Below, one piece after another: positions 8,796-18,096 of a stretch of 64,000 nt of DNA. Each line of letters starts with the position of its first letter. The stretch's first letter is position 1. The translations under genes were made by a program, and so were the position numbers. Below the pieces are notes generated by a model. The model saw nothing but the letters and a program-made list of their open reading frames with translations, did no database searches and was not told the origin of the DNA. The DNA is from Virgibacillus_F flavescens (GTDB lineage Bacteria; Bacillota; Bacilli; Bacillales; Amphibacillaceae): assembly GCF_050574275.1 (NCBI RefSeq), contig NZ_CP192260.1, positions 3,348,001 through 3,412,000 on the forward strand, given 5' to 3'.

Positions 8796-8912
8796 TCCAA
8801 TCTCTAGACAATAAATAGCTGTCGTGGATCTAATAACTGCACAACTCCGTCTGTTTTAGGATGCATTAGTTGAAAGAAACAACAAAGACATAAACAACTT
8901 AACCAGTCCCGC

Positions 8913-9024
8913 ATCGTTCCGGGCGGTGACTCCTGCGGGAACAGCACGAGTCTGAAGGCCCCGCAGAGTGCTCTTCTCGAGGAGACTGAAGCCGTGCCCG
9001 CGGAAAGCATCCGCCCGCAACGAT
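8913..9024 (+). repeat. foldback element B, copy 2
   Basis: Arms ATCGTTCCGGGCGG and CCGCCCGCAACGAT (13 of 14 paired) enclose the other core type: GACTCCTGCGGGAACAGC, then a segment ending GCCGTGCCCGCGGAAAGC. Confidence 0.85.
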
Positions 9025-9202
9025 CCTGGACGGCAGCTATGGAAGCAAACTAAAAAGTACGTCACATTATACATCAACTACGACAAAAATAACGCGCACA
9101 TGCTTTGGGATTAGACATGTGTAAATCGTATGAATTGCCATGTTTTACATGCTACGTTTATTACAATCGACATGATTGACTATATACGAAAGTTAAAATA
9201 AA

Positions 9203-9232
9203 CAAAAACAGCCCCAATAAAGTTGAGGCTGC
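9203..9232 (-). terminator. terminator of yjbC-like gene
   Basis: Stem AGCCCCAA/TTGAGGCT, followed on the minus strand by TGTTTTTGTTT, immediately after the stop codon. Confidence 0.75.
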
Positions 9233-9238
9233 TTCCTA

Positions 9239-9832
9239 TTACGCTTTTTCAGTTTTCTTTAGATTCTCTAAGATATCTTCAGAATCACGGTCGGTATCAT
9301 AGCTCAATACTTCATCAACTGGCTGATACGATTTCCCGTATAACTCTTTATCTTTGTACGTATGAATATTATCATACATATGCTTCATTTTTTCGTAAAT
9401 TACGTCCTCGGAGTCTTCTTCTGGTGACCAAAATAATATTTCCATTGTGGTCTCTTCATTAGTAGCAAGGGAACGGCGATTGTATCCAATAGATGTTGCG
9501 TGGGTGAATCCTTCTCTTTGGTAAAAACGAAGTCGTTTTTCAGTATCTGTATCGTCATAGTCAACAGGCTCTACTTCCAAAATAATTGGTTTTCCTTTTT
9601 TCTTAAGTTTCTCCATTATTTTGTGACCAGTTCCCTGGCCTCTTGATTCAGTTGAAACCCATACATAGTCAATAAATATAAATGTGTCAAATTCAGCGAA
9701 CATTAAAACATGATTTGGGCTTTCGTCCTTATAATAAACGTCGCCTTTTTCCTTTAAAAGCATGTCCATATGTTCCTTCGATTTCATTTCCTCTACAGGG
9801 AAATATTTGTTTAACTTTTCATACCAATTCAT
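9239..9832 (-). CDS. yjbC: GNAT family acetyltransferase YjbC
   Basis: A 197-residue protein with a GNAT fold. The acetyl-CoA binding motif A is visible as VSTESRGQGTGHKIMEKL (about 77-94), followed by the RFYQREGF segment. Its N-terminus, MNWYEKLNKYFPVEEMKSKE, is as I recall Bacillus YjbC. The start is ATG 9832 with AAAGGAGTAG upstream; the longer frame to 9883 has no ribosome site. The C-terminal third is acidic and lies outside the catalytic fold. Substrate unknown. Its place upstream of spx on the same strand supports the name. Confidence 0.8.
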   Translation of the reverse strand: MNWYEKLNKYFPVEEMKSKEHMDMLLKEKGDVYYKDESPNHVLMFAEFDTFIFIDYVWVSTESRGQGTGHKIMEKLKKKGKPIILEVEPVDYDDTDTEKRLRFYQREGFTHATSIGYNRRSLATNEETTMEILFWSPEEDSEDVIYEKMKHMYDNIHTYKDKELYGKSYQPVDEVLSYDTDRDSEDILENLKKTEKA

Positions 9833-9975
9833 TGATCTACTCCTTTGAGTTTTTATAGTAGTCTTTATTAGTATAACGGACATTTCGCGTTTTGTTAAAT
9901 TACACTTTTTCGTTTCACTATTATTTGTTTACCCCATTCACCTGTTTTTAAACATAATCATGCTGCACAAATACA

Positions 9976-10005
9976 AAACACAGGTTCCAATTGGAACCTG
10001 TGTTT
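9976..10005 (-). terminator. terminator of secreted glycosidase-like gene
   Basis: A perfect 30-base palindrome (AAACACAGGTTCC with its complement around AATT). It could act for either strand but lies nearest the minus-strand gene. Confidence 0.85.
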
Positions 10006-10014
10006 CTCTTTTCT

Positions 10015-11226
10015 TTATGGCGTGTAGTCCACATTTTTTGTATAATCATTACCTGCATTCCAGAGTAAGAATTCATTGATTCCGTGTTCCTGCAGTGCTT
10101 TAATTTGCGCTTCTACTTCTGCTTTTCCATATTGTTTTGTAGCTCCACTGTATAACCAAGGTGCTTCAAAATCCTGAATCCACGGTCTCGATGTCGGTGG
10201 ATCCTCAAGCTTGCCTAATACTTCGTTTTCAACCTTAGCATATTCAGTAACTAACTTATACGGTTCCATGTCTGGTTTCTTAATTCCGAAATAAGATGTC
10301 CAGTGACTTGGATAAATCATAGATGAAATGACATCAACGTTTTTCGAAATCTTACTAAAGTTTTGTCCAATACCTGGTGCTTCAGGGATTGTAGCGGAGT
10401 AACCAAATATATCTACCGCAACATCTACACCGTAATTCTCTAACTCACCTTTAGCATATGAGACAAAGTCTGTTACAGCATCAACTCGACGCTGTACTTT
10501 ATCTTTACTGGAGTCAGCATAATCGCCTAAATCATACTCAAGTTCATCTTGATAGCGTTCGAATCCTTCAGGGAAACGTACATAATCAAACTGGATTTCC
10601 TGGAAGCCCAATTCAGCAGCCATTTTTGCGATTTCAACGTTATATTCCCAAACTTCTTTTTTGAAAGGACTTACAAAAGCTTCACCCTTACCATTTCTCC
10701 AAACCTTACCGTTTTCTTGAAAGGACCACTCAGGATGCTTTTCAGCAAGCACTGAGTCTTTAAACACTACAACTCTTGCAATTGGATAAATCCCTTTTTC
10801 TTCCAGCGTTTTTAACATATTGCGAGGATCGTTAATGAAATTCAAAGCAATATCTTCATATGGTGAACCTTCTTTAGGTTTAAAGGTTAAGTTACCATGA
10901 TCTTCTTTAATATCAATTACCATAGCGTTTAAATCAGTAGTTCCGACTAAGTTTAACAGTTTATCAAACCGCTGTCCCCCAGCAGATGGTCCTGTTACAT
11001 ATATTCCGCGAACAGCGTCTGGATATTTAAAATCAAGTCCAGAATCATATGTGAAACGCTGCATTTGATTACTTGCATCTATTGGTTTTATACTTGTTTG
11101 TTTTAAAGAGTGACTATGTGCAATATGTACTTCTTCCTCATTGCTCGCGAACGTGTTACTCGGTAAGCATAAACTTAAAAGGAGAATCCCTATAAGTGTT
11201 ACAATTCCCAACTGTGTTTTCCCCAT
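10015..11226 (-). CDS. secreted putative glycoside hydrolase (DUF4015/COG1306 type)
   Basis: A 403-residue protein with a cleavable signal peptide (MGKTQLGIVTLIGILLLSLC, then a cut near SNTFAS). The mature part starts with RGIYVTGPSAGG and continues with NAMVIDIKEDHGNLTF, QFDYVRFPEG, VAVDIFGYSA and SSMIYPSHW. These blocks mark the putative TIM-barrel glycosyl hydrolase family with conserved acidic residues at strand ends. It probably acts on an extracellular or wall polysaccharide; substrate not known. It has its own ribosome site (AGGAG) and terminator, so it is monocistronic. Family call fairly sure; enzymatic activity inferred. Confidence 0.75.
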   Translation of the reverse strand: MGKTQLGIVTLIGILLLSLCLPSNTFASNEEEVHIAHSHSLKQTSIKPIDASNQMQRFTYDSGLDFKYPDAVRGIYVTGPSAGGQRFDKLLNLVGTTDLNAMVIDIKEDHGNLTFKPKEGSPYEDIALNFINDPRNMLKTLEEKGIYPIARVVVFKDSVLAEKHPEWSFQENGKVWRNGKGEAFVSPFKKEVWEYNVEIAKMAAELGFQEIQFDYVRFPEGFERYQDELEYDLGDYADSSKDKVQRRVDAVTDFVSYAKGELENYGVDVAVDIFGYSATIPEAPGIGQNFSKISKNVDVISSMIYPSHWTSYFGIKKPDMEPYKLVTEYAKVENEVLGKLEDPPTSRPWIQDFEAPWLYSGATKQYGKAEVEAQIKALQEHGINEFLLWNAGNDYTKNVDYTP

Positions 11227-11432
11227 AAATTATCAATCTCCTATTATAATTTTCATTATTTCTAGTATATAGCAAATGCGTGGAAAAATGAACGCAAATT
11301 ATAGAAATAATGTCGAAAAACAGCGATTATTTTTCGTTGAATAGGGTTGTTTTTTTAAATAAAACATGTATTGTTGTCGACTGAATTTTCAGAGTCTATT
11401 TTAGATTAAATTATTAAAACACTAAATTTTAC

Positions 11433-11460
11433 TTGCATTTTTTTCAGGTTACTATATAAT
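11433..11460 (+). promoter_or_regulatory. promoter of trpS leader
   Basis: TTGCAT at 11433-11438 and TATAAT at 11455-11460 with 16 bases between, just upstream of the T-box. Bases 11227-11432 show nothing else recognisable. Confidence 0.65.
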
Positions 11461-11474
11461 CAAATAAATGAAAT

Positions 11475-11682
11475 AGTTAGCGATGAATAAGGTGTAGTAC
11501 AATTACCCGCTGGTAACATTAGAGAGCTTGTGTTTGGTGAGAACAAGCACCATGGTAATTGGAATTGGACTTGGGAGCTATACATGCATGACAAAGTGAT
11601 CCTACATTACGTGTAGGATAATTAGGGTGGCACCGCGGTTCATTCGTCCCTTGCCGAGGGATAGATGAGCTTTTTTTGATGC
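11475..11682 (+). ncRNA. T-box riboswitch, tryptophan type
   Basis: A tRNA-sensing leader. The invariant T-box AGGGTGGCACCGCGG is at 11624-11638. Stem I carries AGAGAGCTTG...AACAAGC and a GGAATTGGACTTGG segment, whose TGG is the likely specifier codon for tRNA-Trp. The terminator stem CGTCCCTTGCCGAGGGAT, followed by seven T residues, ends near 11678. Uncharged tRNA-Trp should stabilise the antiterminator and permit trpS transcription. Confidence 0.93.
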
Positions 11683-11725
11683 TCTGACATTCCTCAAACA
11701 TTCTATCTTAGTGGAGGAAAATCAA

Positions 11726-12715
11726 ATGAAAACAATTTTTTCAGGCATTCAACCAAGCGGTACGTTAACAATTGGAAATTACATTGGGGCAATGAAGCAC
11801 TTTGTTGACCTGCAAAATGACCACAACTGTTATTTTTGCATAGTCGATGAACATGCAATAACGGTTCCACAGGATCGGTTAAAGCTCCGCAAGCAAACAC
11901 GTTCACTTGCAGCGTTGTATCTTGCAGCTGGGATAGACCACAATAAAGCAACTTTGTTTATTCAATCAGAAGTTTCCGCGCACACACAGCTTGGCTGGAT
12001 TATGCAGACGATAAGCTATACAGGTGAGCTCGAACGCATGACACAATATAAGGATAAATCAAAGGGTAAGGAAGCTGTTTCAGCCGCTCTTTTAACATAT
12101 CCGCCTTTAATGGCTGCAGATATTTTATTATATAATACAGATATCGTGCCAGTTGGCGATGATCAAAAGCAGCATTTAGAGCTTTCCAGAGACCTGGCAC
12201 AACGATTTAACAACAGATTTAATGACATTTTCACAATTCCTGACATCAGCATGCCTAAGGTTGGAGCCCGCATCATGTCACTGCAGGATCCTACAAAGAA
12301 AATGAGTAAATCTGACGAAAATGAAAAATCATTTATTTCGATGCTCGATGAACCAAAGAGAATCGAAAAGAAGATTAAAAGTGCTGTAACCGACTCAGAA
12401 GGTATTGTAAAATTCGATAAGGAAAACAAACCTGGCATCTCTAATCTGATGACTATTTTAGCAAGCTGCTCTGACAAAAGCATCAAGGATATTGAATCCG
12501 AATTTGAAGGTAAAGGGTATGGAGACTTTAAAGCAGCAGTGGTTGAAGCGGTCACAAATGTACTCGCACCTATTCAGGAGCGTTATTATGAATTGCTGAA
12601 TTCAGAGAAACTGGATGATATATTAGATGATGGAGCAGAACGTGCTTCACAGGTTGCGAATAAAAATCTGGCTAAAGCGAAGAAAGCAGTCGGACTTGGC
12701 AGAGTGAAAAAGTAA
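11726..12715 (+). CDS. trpS: tryptophanyl-tRNA synthetase
   Basis: A 329-residue class I synthetase that charges tRNA-Trp. The N-terminus MKTIFSGIQPSGTLTIGNYI holds the HIGH-equivalent TIGN, and the second ATP motif KMSKS is at residues 192-196. The start is ATG 11726 with GTGGAGG just upstream; the in-frame GTG at 11711 belongs to the ribosome site. It is controlled by the T-box immediately upstream. Length matches bacterial TrpS. In B. subtilis trpS lies next to yjbA, as here with one lipoprotein gene between. Confidence 0.97.
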   Translation: MKTIFSGIQPSGTLTIGNYIGAMKHFVDLQNDHNCYFCIVDEHAITVPQDRLKLRKQTRSLAALYLAAGIDHNKATLFIQSEVSAHTQLGWIMQTISYTGELERMTQYKDKSKGKEAVSAALLTYPPLMAADILLYNTDIVPVGDDQKQHLELSRDLAQRFNNRFNDIFTIPDISMPKVGARIMSLQDPTKKMSKSDENEKSFISMLDEPKRIEKKIKSAVTDSEGIVKFDKENKPGISNLMTILASCSDKSIKDIESEFEGKGYGDFKAAVVEAVTNVLAPIQERYYELLNSEKLDDILDDGAERASQVANKNLAKAKKAVGLGRVKK

Positions 12716-12754
12716 ATATTGCTCGGTGTATATAATTTATAATAACAAGCTAAT

Positions 12755-12798
12755 GAAAGGTCCAAGTCGAAATTGATTTGGACCTTTATATTTTTTTA
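12755..12798 (+). terminator. terminator after trpS
   Basis: Stem AAAGGTCCAA/TTGGACCTTT followed by TATATTTTTTT. Confidence 0.85.
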
Positions 12799-12859
12799 CC
12801 GTTATTATGTCCAGACAGAATTAGACATTATCAGACTAAAAGAATGAGGTGATAACATT

Positions 12860-13363
12860 TTGCTATTAAATAACAGCAGAAAAGCAATTTATTTATTAGG
12901 ATCTGTATGTTTTATTTTCTTCCTTACTGGATGCAATAGTAATGATAAAATGATTGAAAATAATTATTATCTCTCGTTATCTGGTGAGAGTGAAAATTGG
13001 AAAGTGAATACTTACGAAATTATTATAAAACCAGATATGTTTAAAGTTGGGGATGCAAAATTAACTATGAAAAACAAAACAGAATATAGTACCACTTCTT
13101 TTAACATTAGAGTTCATGCTGTTATAGGTAATCAAGATATGGTTGTCCAAGGTAAGACTGTTACTGGAAGTGAGACAGATATAACTCAAACTACTTCAGG
13201 TGCAACGAAAAGCGGCGCTTATTTTAACAAAAGTGGAGAACCTATTTCAATTAAAGACATTAGCGATGTTTATATGATTATAGAATGGCAGGATGAAAAT
13301 AAACGAATGAAAGAAAAAGTCGATCTATTTAATCAAGAAGAGATATTTGAAACTAAGGATTAG
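12860..13363 (+). CDS. putative lipoprotein, unknown function
   Basis: A 167-residue protein with a lipoprotein signal: basic start, hydrophobic stretch and lipobox LTGC with the acylated cysteine at residue 25. The mature part is beta-rich and hydrophilic (YEIIIKPDMFKVGDAKLTMKN) with no family I recognise. The start is a TTG with GAGGTG eight bases upstream. It lies between the trpS terminator and a convergent hairpin shared with yjbA, so it is monocistronic. Its more AT-rich codon use than trpS hints at later acquisition, but this is only an impression by eye. Confidence 0.65.
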   Translation: MLLNNSRKAIYLLGSVCFIFFLTGCNSNDKMIENNYYLSLSGESENWKVNTYEIIIKPDMFKVGDAKLTMKNKTEYSTTSFNIRVHAVIGNQDMVVQGKTVTGSETDITQTTSGATKSGAYFNKSGEPISIKDISDVYMIIEWQDENKRMKEKVDLFNQEEIFETKD

Positions 13364-13392
13364 TTGAATAGAAGATCATCACAACGCACAGC

Positions 13393-13436
13393 AAATAATC
13401 CGAACGAAGTCGAATCCTCCGTTCGGATTATTTTAT
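13393..13436. terminator. bidirectional terminator between lipoprotein gene and yjbA
   Basis: Stem AAATAATCCGAACG/CGTTCGGATTATTTT with A and T flanks, between convergent genes. The AATCCGAACG sequence recurs in the terminators at 31927 and 60288. Confidence 0.85.
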
Positions 13437-13461
13437 TTATACTATTTTTAAAAAACTGCAC

Positions 13462-14223
13462 TTAATTCTGCTTCGACGGTCGACCTTTCGGAACTTGCTC
13501 TAATTCCCATAATCTCTCAAGAAAAGGTTGTCCTTTAATTAACTTTCTGCACAAATTCTCATGTTCAGCACTCCACCCTATACGGACCCCATCATAGAGA
13601 ACCTGCCATACTTTATTCGGATCCATAAAGCGAATGTACCCGTATTTTTTAGGATCCCATTCTGTTAACCAGTACCGCAGTTCTTCATGGTTGTTTGTCG
13701 TTCTTAATTGATCAAGAGCCATCATAAGTAACTGTTTAAGCTGCCGCTCCTTGCGAGTCAATCCATAGATTAGCTCTGGTTCCATTGAAAGAATGTGATA
13801 TTCTTTCTTAGTCAAAGATTCTTCAAGCTTAAACCGGTGTTGTTTAGCACCAGAAATCATATCAAAAACTTGTTGCTCCTGCCTTGGAATTAACCTGCTT
13901 TTTCTTATAGGAATCTCGTACCCGATTGTATCAAATGCAATTACGTCATTACCATCTGTCACAACACAGGCGTAGTCCAGCACGATTCGCTCTTGTCCTT
14001 TTCGGATATATGCACGTTTACATATGAGGTCCAGTAATTCCTTAGGCAAGTCATTCATGTTATTCTCGATGTAACGGTATAGTTCGGTGTTTATGTATAC
14101 TAATGGGACTTGATCAAGCAACTCTATACCGTCTTCTTTACGCCATTCATGGAAGAAACATACACTGTATCCGTTCTCTTCCCCTTCAAACCAATTCACC
14201 CAGACATCATGTAAATATAACAT
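13462..14223 (-). CDS. yjbA: UPF0736 family protein YjbA
   Basis: A 253-residue conserved Bacillaceae protein of unknown function. It begins MLYLHDVWVNWFEGEENGYS and contains KKYGYIRFMDPNKVWQVLYDGV near residue 190-215 and a C-terminal GRPSKQN. No signal peptide, membrane segment or catalytic motif is apparent, so it is presumed cytoplasmic. The ATG follows a GAGG site. Assignment rests on remembered sequence similarity and on adjacency to trpS, which is the B. subtilis arrangement. Confidence 0.8.
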   Translation of the reverse strand: MLYLHDVWVNWFEGEENGYSVCFFHEWRKEDGIELLDQVPLVYINTELYRYIENNMNDLPKELLDLICKRAYIRKGQERIVLDYACVVTDGNDVIAFDTIGYEIPIRKSRLIPRQEQQVFDMISGAKQHRFKLEESLTKKEYHILSMEPELIYGLTRKERQLKQLLMMALDQLRTTNNHEELRYWLTEWDPKKYGYIRFMDPNKVWQVLYDGVRIGWSAEHENLCRKLIKGQPFLERLWELEQVPKGRPSKQN

Positions 14224-14313
14224 GGAAAAACCTCACTTTGTATGCCACCTTTTAAAATACATTATGACCATGATAGTTGAAAAATATTCGATACAAACTA
14301 TATTTTTCCTTTT

Positions 14314-14514
14314 TTATGGATAGCGATATAAAGCGATTGCAATTAAAATAAATCCAAGTGGGAGAAAATAACATTCCGGTCTTCCAATTATGAAAGATAA
14401 AAAGTCTCCCCAGGCCAACCCTGCTGGTATAAAATTCAAATAGGTAATAATTACAACTCCGCCAGCAACAGCTAGTCCAAACCCCAGCAAAAACAAAAAA
14501 ATTGTTCCAACCAT
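14314..14514 (-). CDS. small two-pass membrane protein
   Basis: A 66-residue protein with two hydrophobic segments (about 2-26 and 43-63) joined by a polar loop with GRPECY. The ATG has GGTGGGG upstream at good spacing and the frame ends cleanly after LYRYP. Similar small membrane proteins occur in Bacillaceae but I cannot name a family or role. A longer overlapping frame at 14252-14539 is a shadow in another frame. Confidence 0.7.
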   Translation of the reverse strand: MVGTIFLFLLGFGLAVAGGVVIITYLNFIPAGLAWGDFLSFIIGRPECYFLPLGFILIAIALYRYP

Positions 14515-14598
14515 CGTATCCCCACCTATACTTGTCCACTTTTTATACTGTATGCGAAACTATCATCATACATGTATAGAAATAGATTGAATAAAAAA

Positions 14599-14633
14599 AT
14601 AGAGACCAACCAGTTAAGGTTAGCCTCTATTTA
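14599..14633 (-). terminator. terminator of fabF
   Basis: Imperfect stem AATAGAGACCAACC/GGTTAGCCTCTATT, followed on the minus strand by a T-rich run. Confidence 0.8.
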
Positions 14634-14641
14634 CAACTTAA

Positions 14642-15883
14642 TTATTTCGTATACTTTTTGAAAATAAGTGAAGCATTATGTCCGCCAAATCCAAGTGAAT
14701 TGCTCATTACAACATTGAGTTCTTGTTTTCTAGCTTCATTTGGAACATAATCTAAATCACACTCTTCATCTGGTGTTTCATAGTTTATTGTAGGCGGAAT
14801 TATACTATCTGTAATTGCTTTCACAGAGATAACAGATTCGATTCCTCCTGCAGCACCTAACAGATGGCCCGTCATCGATTTTGTCGATGATATCGCAAGC
14901 TTCGTAGCATGATCTTCAAATACAGTCTTAATTGCCATTGTTTCAAACTTATCATTTAAATCCGTGCTCGTTCCATGTGCATTAATGTAATCGACGTCAG
15001 AAAACGTGAGGTTTGCATCGTCAATAGCTTGCTTCATAGCACGGGCAGCTCCTTCACCCTGTGGAGCAGGTGCTGTAACATGGTGTGAGTCACCGGTAGA
15101 TCCATAACCTACAATTTCAGCGTAAATATGCGCACCACGTGCTTCAGCAGATTCCAGTGATTCAAGAATTAATATCCCTGCACCCTCACCCATTACGAAT
15201 CCGTCACGATTTTTATCAAACGGACGGCTGGCAGTTTTCGGGTCTTGGTTTGTAGACAATGCTTTCATCGAACTGAACCCGGCAAAAGACATATTTGTGA
15301 TTGGTGCCTCTGTACCACCTGTTATCATATAATCTGCATCACCGCGCTGGATAACTTTAAACGCATCTCCGATAGAGTTTGTTCCTGAAGCACATGCTGT
15401 AACTGTACAGGAATTGATACCTTTAGCTCCTAATTGAATGGACACCTGTCCCGCAGCCATATCAGGAATCAGCATTGGAACAAAAAATGGGCTGACACGC
15501 TTGTAGCCTCGCGCTAAAAACTTGTTATGCTGTTCTTCATACGTATCCATTCCACCAATACCTGAACCGATCCAAACACCAACACGATTAGCAATTTCTT
15601 CGTTAATTGTCAGTTTTGCATCTTCAACAGCCATTCTGGAGGCGGCTACGGCATATTGAGTGAATCGATCCATTTTACGGGCATCTTTTTTGTCCATAAA
15701 AACGGATGCATCAAATTCTTTTAATTCTGCAGCCACCGTAGCTGGAAAATCGTCTTTGTTGACTCTTGTAACTGTATCGATACCTGAGTTCCCTGCTACA
15801 ATATTGTCCCACATTGAAGATACTTCATTGCCTAATGGACTTATCGCACCTAGTCCTGTAACTACTACTCTTCTCGCTTCCAT
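14642..15883 (-). CDS. fabF: beta-ketoacyl-ACP synthase II
   Basis: A 413-residue condensing enzyme that elongates acyl-ACP with malonyl-ACP in type II fatty-acid synthesis. The catalytic triad is visible: C164 in TVTACASGTN, H303 in NAHGTSTD and H340 in TGHLLGAAGG. The glycine-rich C-terminal block SLGFGGHNAS is also present. It follows fabH on the same strand with a 33-base gap and a good ribosome site, so they form an operon under the FapR-type operator upstream of fabH. Confidence 0.97.
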   Translation of the reverse strand: MEARRVVVTGLGAISPLGNEVSSMWDNIVAGNSGIDTVTRVNKDDFPATVAAELKEFDASVFMDKKDARKMDRFTQYAVAASRMAVEDAKLTINEEIANRVGVWIGSGIGGMDTYEEQHNKFLARGYKRVSPFFVPMLIPDMAAGQVSIQLGAKGINSCTVTACASGTNSIGDAFKVIQRGDADYMITGGTEAPITNMSFAGFSSMKALSTNQDPKTASRPFDKNRDGFVMGEGAGILILESLESAEARGAHIYAEIVGYGSTGDSHHVTAPAPQGEGAARAMKQAIDDANLTFSDVDYINAHGTSTDLNDKFETMAIKTVFEDHATKLAISSTKSMTGHLLGAAGGIESVISVKAITDSIIPPTINYETPDEECDLDYVPNEARKQELNVVMSNSLGFGGHNASLIFKKYTK

Positions 15884-15916
15884 TAATTTCTCCTCCTATT
15901 ACAAGTACAATCTATG

Positions 15917-16855
15917 TTATTTTCCCCAGCGTAATGCAACTGCGCCCCATGTTAATCCGCCACCGAATCCAACCATTACTACTAAATCATTGTCTTTAAT
16001 TTTTCCGCTTTTTACTTCTTCCGACAATGCAATTGGTATGGAAGCTGATGATGTATTACCATATTTTTTAACAGAAGTTGCCATCTTATCCTCAGGAATA
16101 CCTAATCGCTCACGGGCAGCATTCATAATTCGAATGTTTGCCTGATGTGGAATCAGATAATCTACATCTTCTTTAGTATAACCGATTTTTTCAATCACAT
16201 TTATGGAGGACTCTGGCATTTGTCTTACTGCAAACTTAAACACTTCTCTTCCATTCATAATAAGATGATCTTTTTCATCCTGGTATAAATGCTTGCCACC
16301 AGTGCCATCTGACCCGAGTTCAAAGGAAAGGATACCTTTACCTTCCGATACTTCACCGAGAACAGCCGCTCCAGCACCATCCCCAAAAAGGACACACGTG
16401 TTTCGGTCTTCCCAGTCAGTAATCTTAGAAAGCTTTTCGACTCCAACAACTAATGCGTTCTTGTACGTCTTGGTCTCGATAAATTGCTTTGCAGTAATTA
16501 ATCCATACATAAATCCGGAACATGCTGCACCAATGTCCATTGAAGCAACTGTACCAACGTCCAATCTTTCCTGCAGCCGGTTTGCCACAGATGGAAATGG
16601 TGTATCCGGCGTTACCGTAGCAACGATTATAAGTTCTATATCTCTTGGGTTAATATTTGCTTCTTCAATAGCCTGTTTTGCAGCAAAATAGGCCATATCT
16701 GATGTATCAATATCATCTCCGGCAATACGCCTTTCTTCTATACCTGTTCTCGTTCTGATCCATTCATCACTTGTATCGACTATTTTTTCCATATCTTTAT
16801 TTGTAACAACATTGGTGGGAACATAATGACCTGTACCTAATACGCCAACGTTCAT
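15917..16855 (-). CDS. fabH: beta-ketoacyl-ACP synthase III
   Basis: A 312-residue initiator condensing enzyme that joins an acyl-CoA primer to malonyl-ACP. Catalytic residues are C112 (ACSGFMYG), H237 (PHQANIRI) and N267 (GNTSSAS). The ATG follows AAGGGGATG. Bacillus subtilis has two paralogues; this one occupies the fabHA position upstream of fabF. Its promoter region holds a sequence that reads as a FapR operator, so repression relieved by malonyl-CoA is expected. Confidence 0.97.
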   Translation of the reverse strand: MNVGVLGTGHYVPTNVVTNKDMEKIVDTSDEWIRTRTGIEERRIAGDDIDTSDMAYFAAKQAIEEANINPRDIELIIVATVTPDTPFPSVANRLQERLDVGTVASMDIGAACSGFMYGLITAKQFIETKTYKNALVVGVEKLSKITDWEDRNTCVLFGDGAGAAVLGEVSEGKGILSFELGSDGTGGKHLYQDEKDHLIMNGREVFKFAVRQMPESSINVIEKIGYTKEDVDYLIPHQANIRIMNAARERLGIPEDKMATSVKKYGNTSSASIPIALSEEVKSGKIKDNDLVVMVGFGGGLTWGAVALRWGK

Positions 16856-16889
16856 TCTTTCATCCCCTTAAAAAATATTATTATCAATT

Positions 16890-16935
16890 ATTATGACTTG
16901 GTACTAATTTTAATGCATTTTTTAAAGACTTGCAA
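16890..16935 (-). promoter_or_regulatory. fabH promoter with FapR operator
   Basis: On the minus strand TTGCAA (16930-16935) and TAAAAT (16907-16912) are 17 bases apart. Immediately downstream and overlapping the -10 is ATTAGTACCAAGTCATAAT (16890-16908), close to the FapR consensus TTAGTACC...TACTAA. A FapR site at the start point is where it is found at fab genes of Bacillus. Confidence 0.85.
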
Positions 16936-16964
16936 GTTAAAACGAGCATAGCAGTCATCAGCTT

Positions 16965-17921
16965 TTATTCATTTGGCAGAAGCAGCGTGTCCTTATACTC
17001 TTTTATCGTATCTTCCAATTTTTCCCTGAAATCATCGGGTACCATCGGGCTGAATTCACCAAGTGTTATGACATCATCCTGAAAATCATAAACGAGGATA
17101 TCACCCTTAAGCTCCCCTTTATTAAACTTCTTCGCTGCTAACAAGTACAACTCGTCAACATGTTGAACAGTACTCGTCAAAACAGTTTCTTCAGCAATAT
17201 AAGACTGATCACGTACATACCCAATTGCATACAAACCGTCTTTCTTCGCCTGTTCGATAACCTCAATGCTATACGAATCACCAGTTGGATAAAAAACATC
17301 CACACCCGTATCCTTCATTCGTTCATACATTTTGAGGGCAGTCTCTTTATCTGTCCAATCTTTAACGTAATCAATATGTACAGTTGCTTCAGGATTCTGA
17401 TATTTAACACCTTCGTAAAAGCCCTCTATTTCGGGCTGCCATTCATACGCTGCAACCACTCCAACTTGATTGGTTTCCGTCATCTTGCCCGCAACCATTC
17501 CACCAAAAAAGCCCATTGCATGCGAATTAAAATTCAAGCTTGTCACATTTTCAGCATGATACCCGCCATTGAAATAAACAAATTGTACATTTGGATATGA
17601 TTCAGAAAGATTTACAAAGAATTTCCCATAACTGTTACTGTGCCCAAAGATTAAATTCACTCCATTATCAACAAGTTCTTGTACTGCATCGGAAACTTGC
17701 TGATAATTTTTGATTCCTTCTTTATAGAATACATTTACATCATACTTTTTCCCTATTGCCTGCAAACCATCGTAACCCTTTTTTCCCCACACCTTGTCAT
17801 CAATGGAGTCTTCTACCAGCATGCCTACATTTTGAATTTTTCCGGTCTCTTTGTTTTCACTGCATCCTGTTAGCAATATAAAGACTGATAGGACAACGAA
17901 AATCGCGTATAATTTCTTCAA
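16965..17921 (-). CDS. med: BMP-family lipoprotein Med
   Basis: A 318-residue basic-membrane-protein/periplasmic-binding-like lipoprotein. Lipobox LLTGC places the acylated cysteine at residue 20, followed by a substrate-binding fold (NVGMLVEDSIDDKVWG, IFGHSNSYG, GVVAAYEWQPE, DVFYPTGDSYS). In B. subtilis Med stimulates comK expression and lies upstream of comZ and fabHA. Here it lies directly upstream of fabH, and comZ is not present between them. The start is a TTG at 17921 with GGAGTG upstream, giving the family length; the frame to 17993 is an N-terminal overrun. Confidence 0.85.
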   Translation of the reverse strand: MKKLYAIFVVLSVFILLTGCSENKETGKIQNVGMLVEDSIDDKVWGKKGYDGLQAIGKKYDVNVFYKEGIKNYQQVSDAVQELVDNGVNLIFGHSNSYGKFFVNLSESYPNVQFVYFNGGYHAENVTSLNFNSHAMGFFGGMVAGKMTETNQVGVVAAYEWQPEIEGFYEGVKYQNPEATVHIDYVKDWTDKETALKMYERMKDTGVDVFYPTGDSYSIEVIEQAKKDGLYAIGYVRDQSYIAEETVLTSTVQHVDELYLLAAKKFNKGELKGDILVYDFQDDVITLGEFSPMVPDDFREKLEDTIKEYKDTLLLPNE

Positions 17922-18096
17922 AGTCTGCACTCCTATCTTAGAAAACTCAGCGCTAGTCCCAGTTTCACAGGTGGTTGGCCAAGTTTTGATCACACATTTA
18001 ATTCCTCAAAATTTTACACAACATACACTTCGATTCACTACTCTCTTAGCTAATTATATCGCGATGGAGCTTGGCAGTAAATGAATTATTCATCTG

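Noticed and set aside
8510..9077. Minus-strand reading frames such as MERMAVDSCGRKG and MLSAGTASVSS in the spx-yjbC gap
   Set aside because: They lie wholly in foldback elements, recur as fragments at every copy (for example 57168-57459) and lack ribosome sites.
14252..14539. 95-residue minus-strand frame
   Set aside because: It overlaps in another frame the 66-residue membrane protein that has the ribosome site and coherent hydrophobic segments.
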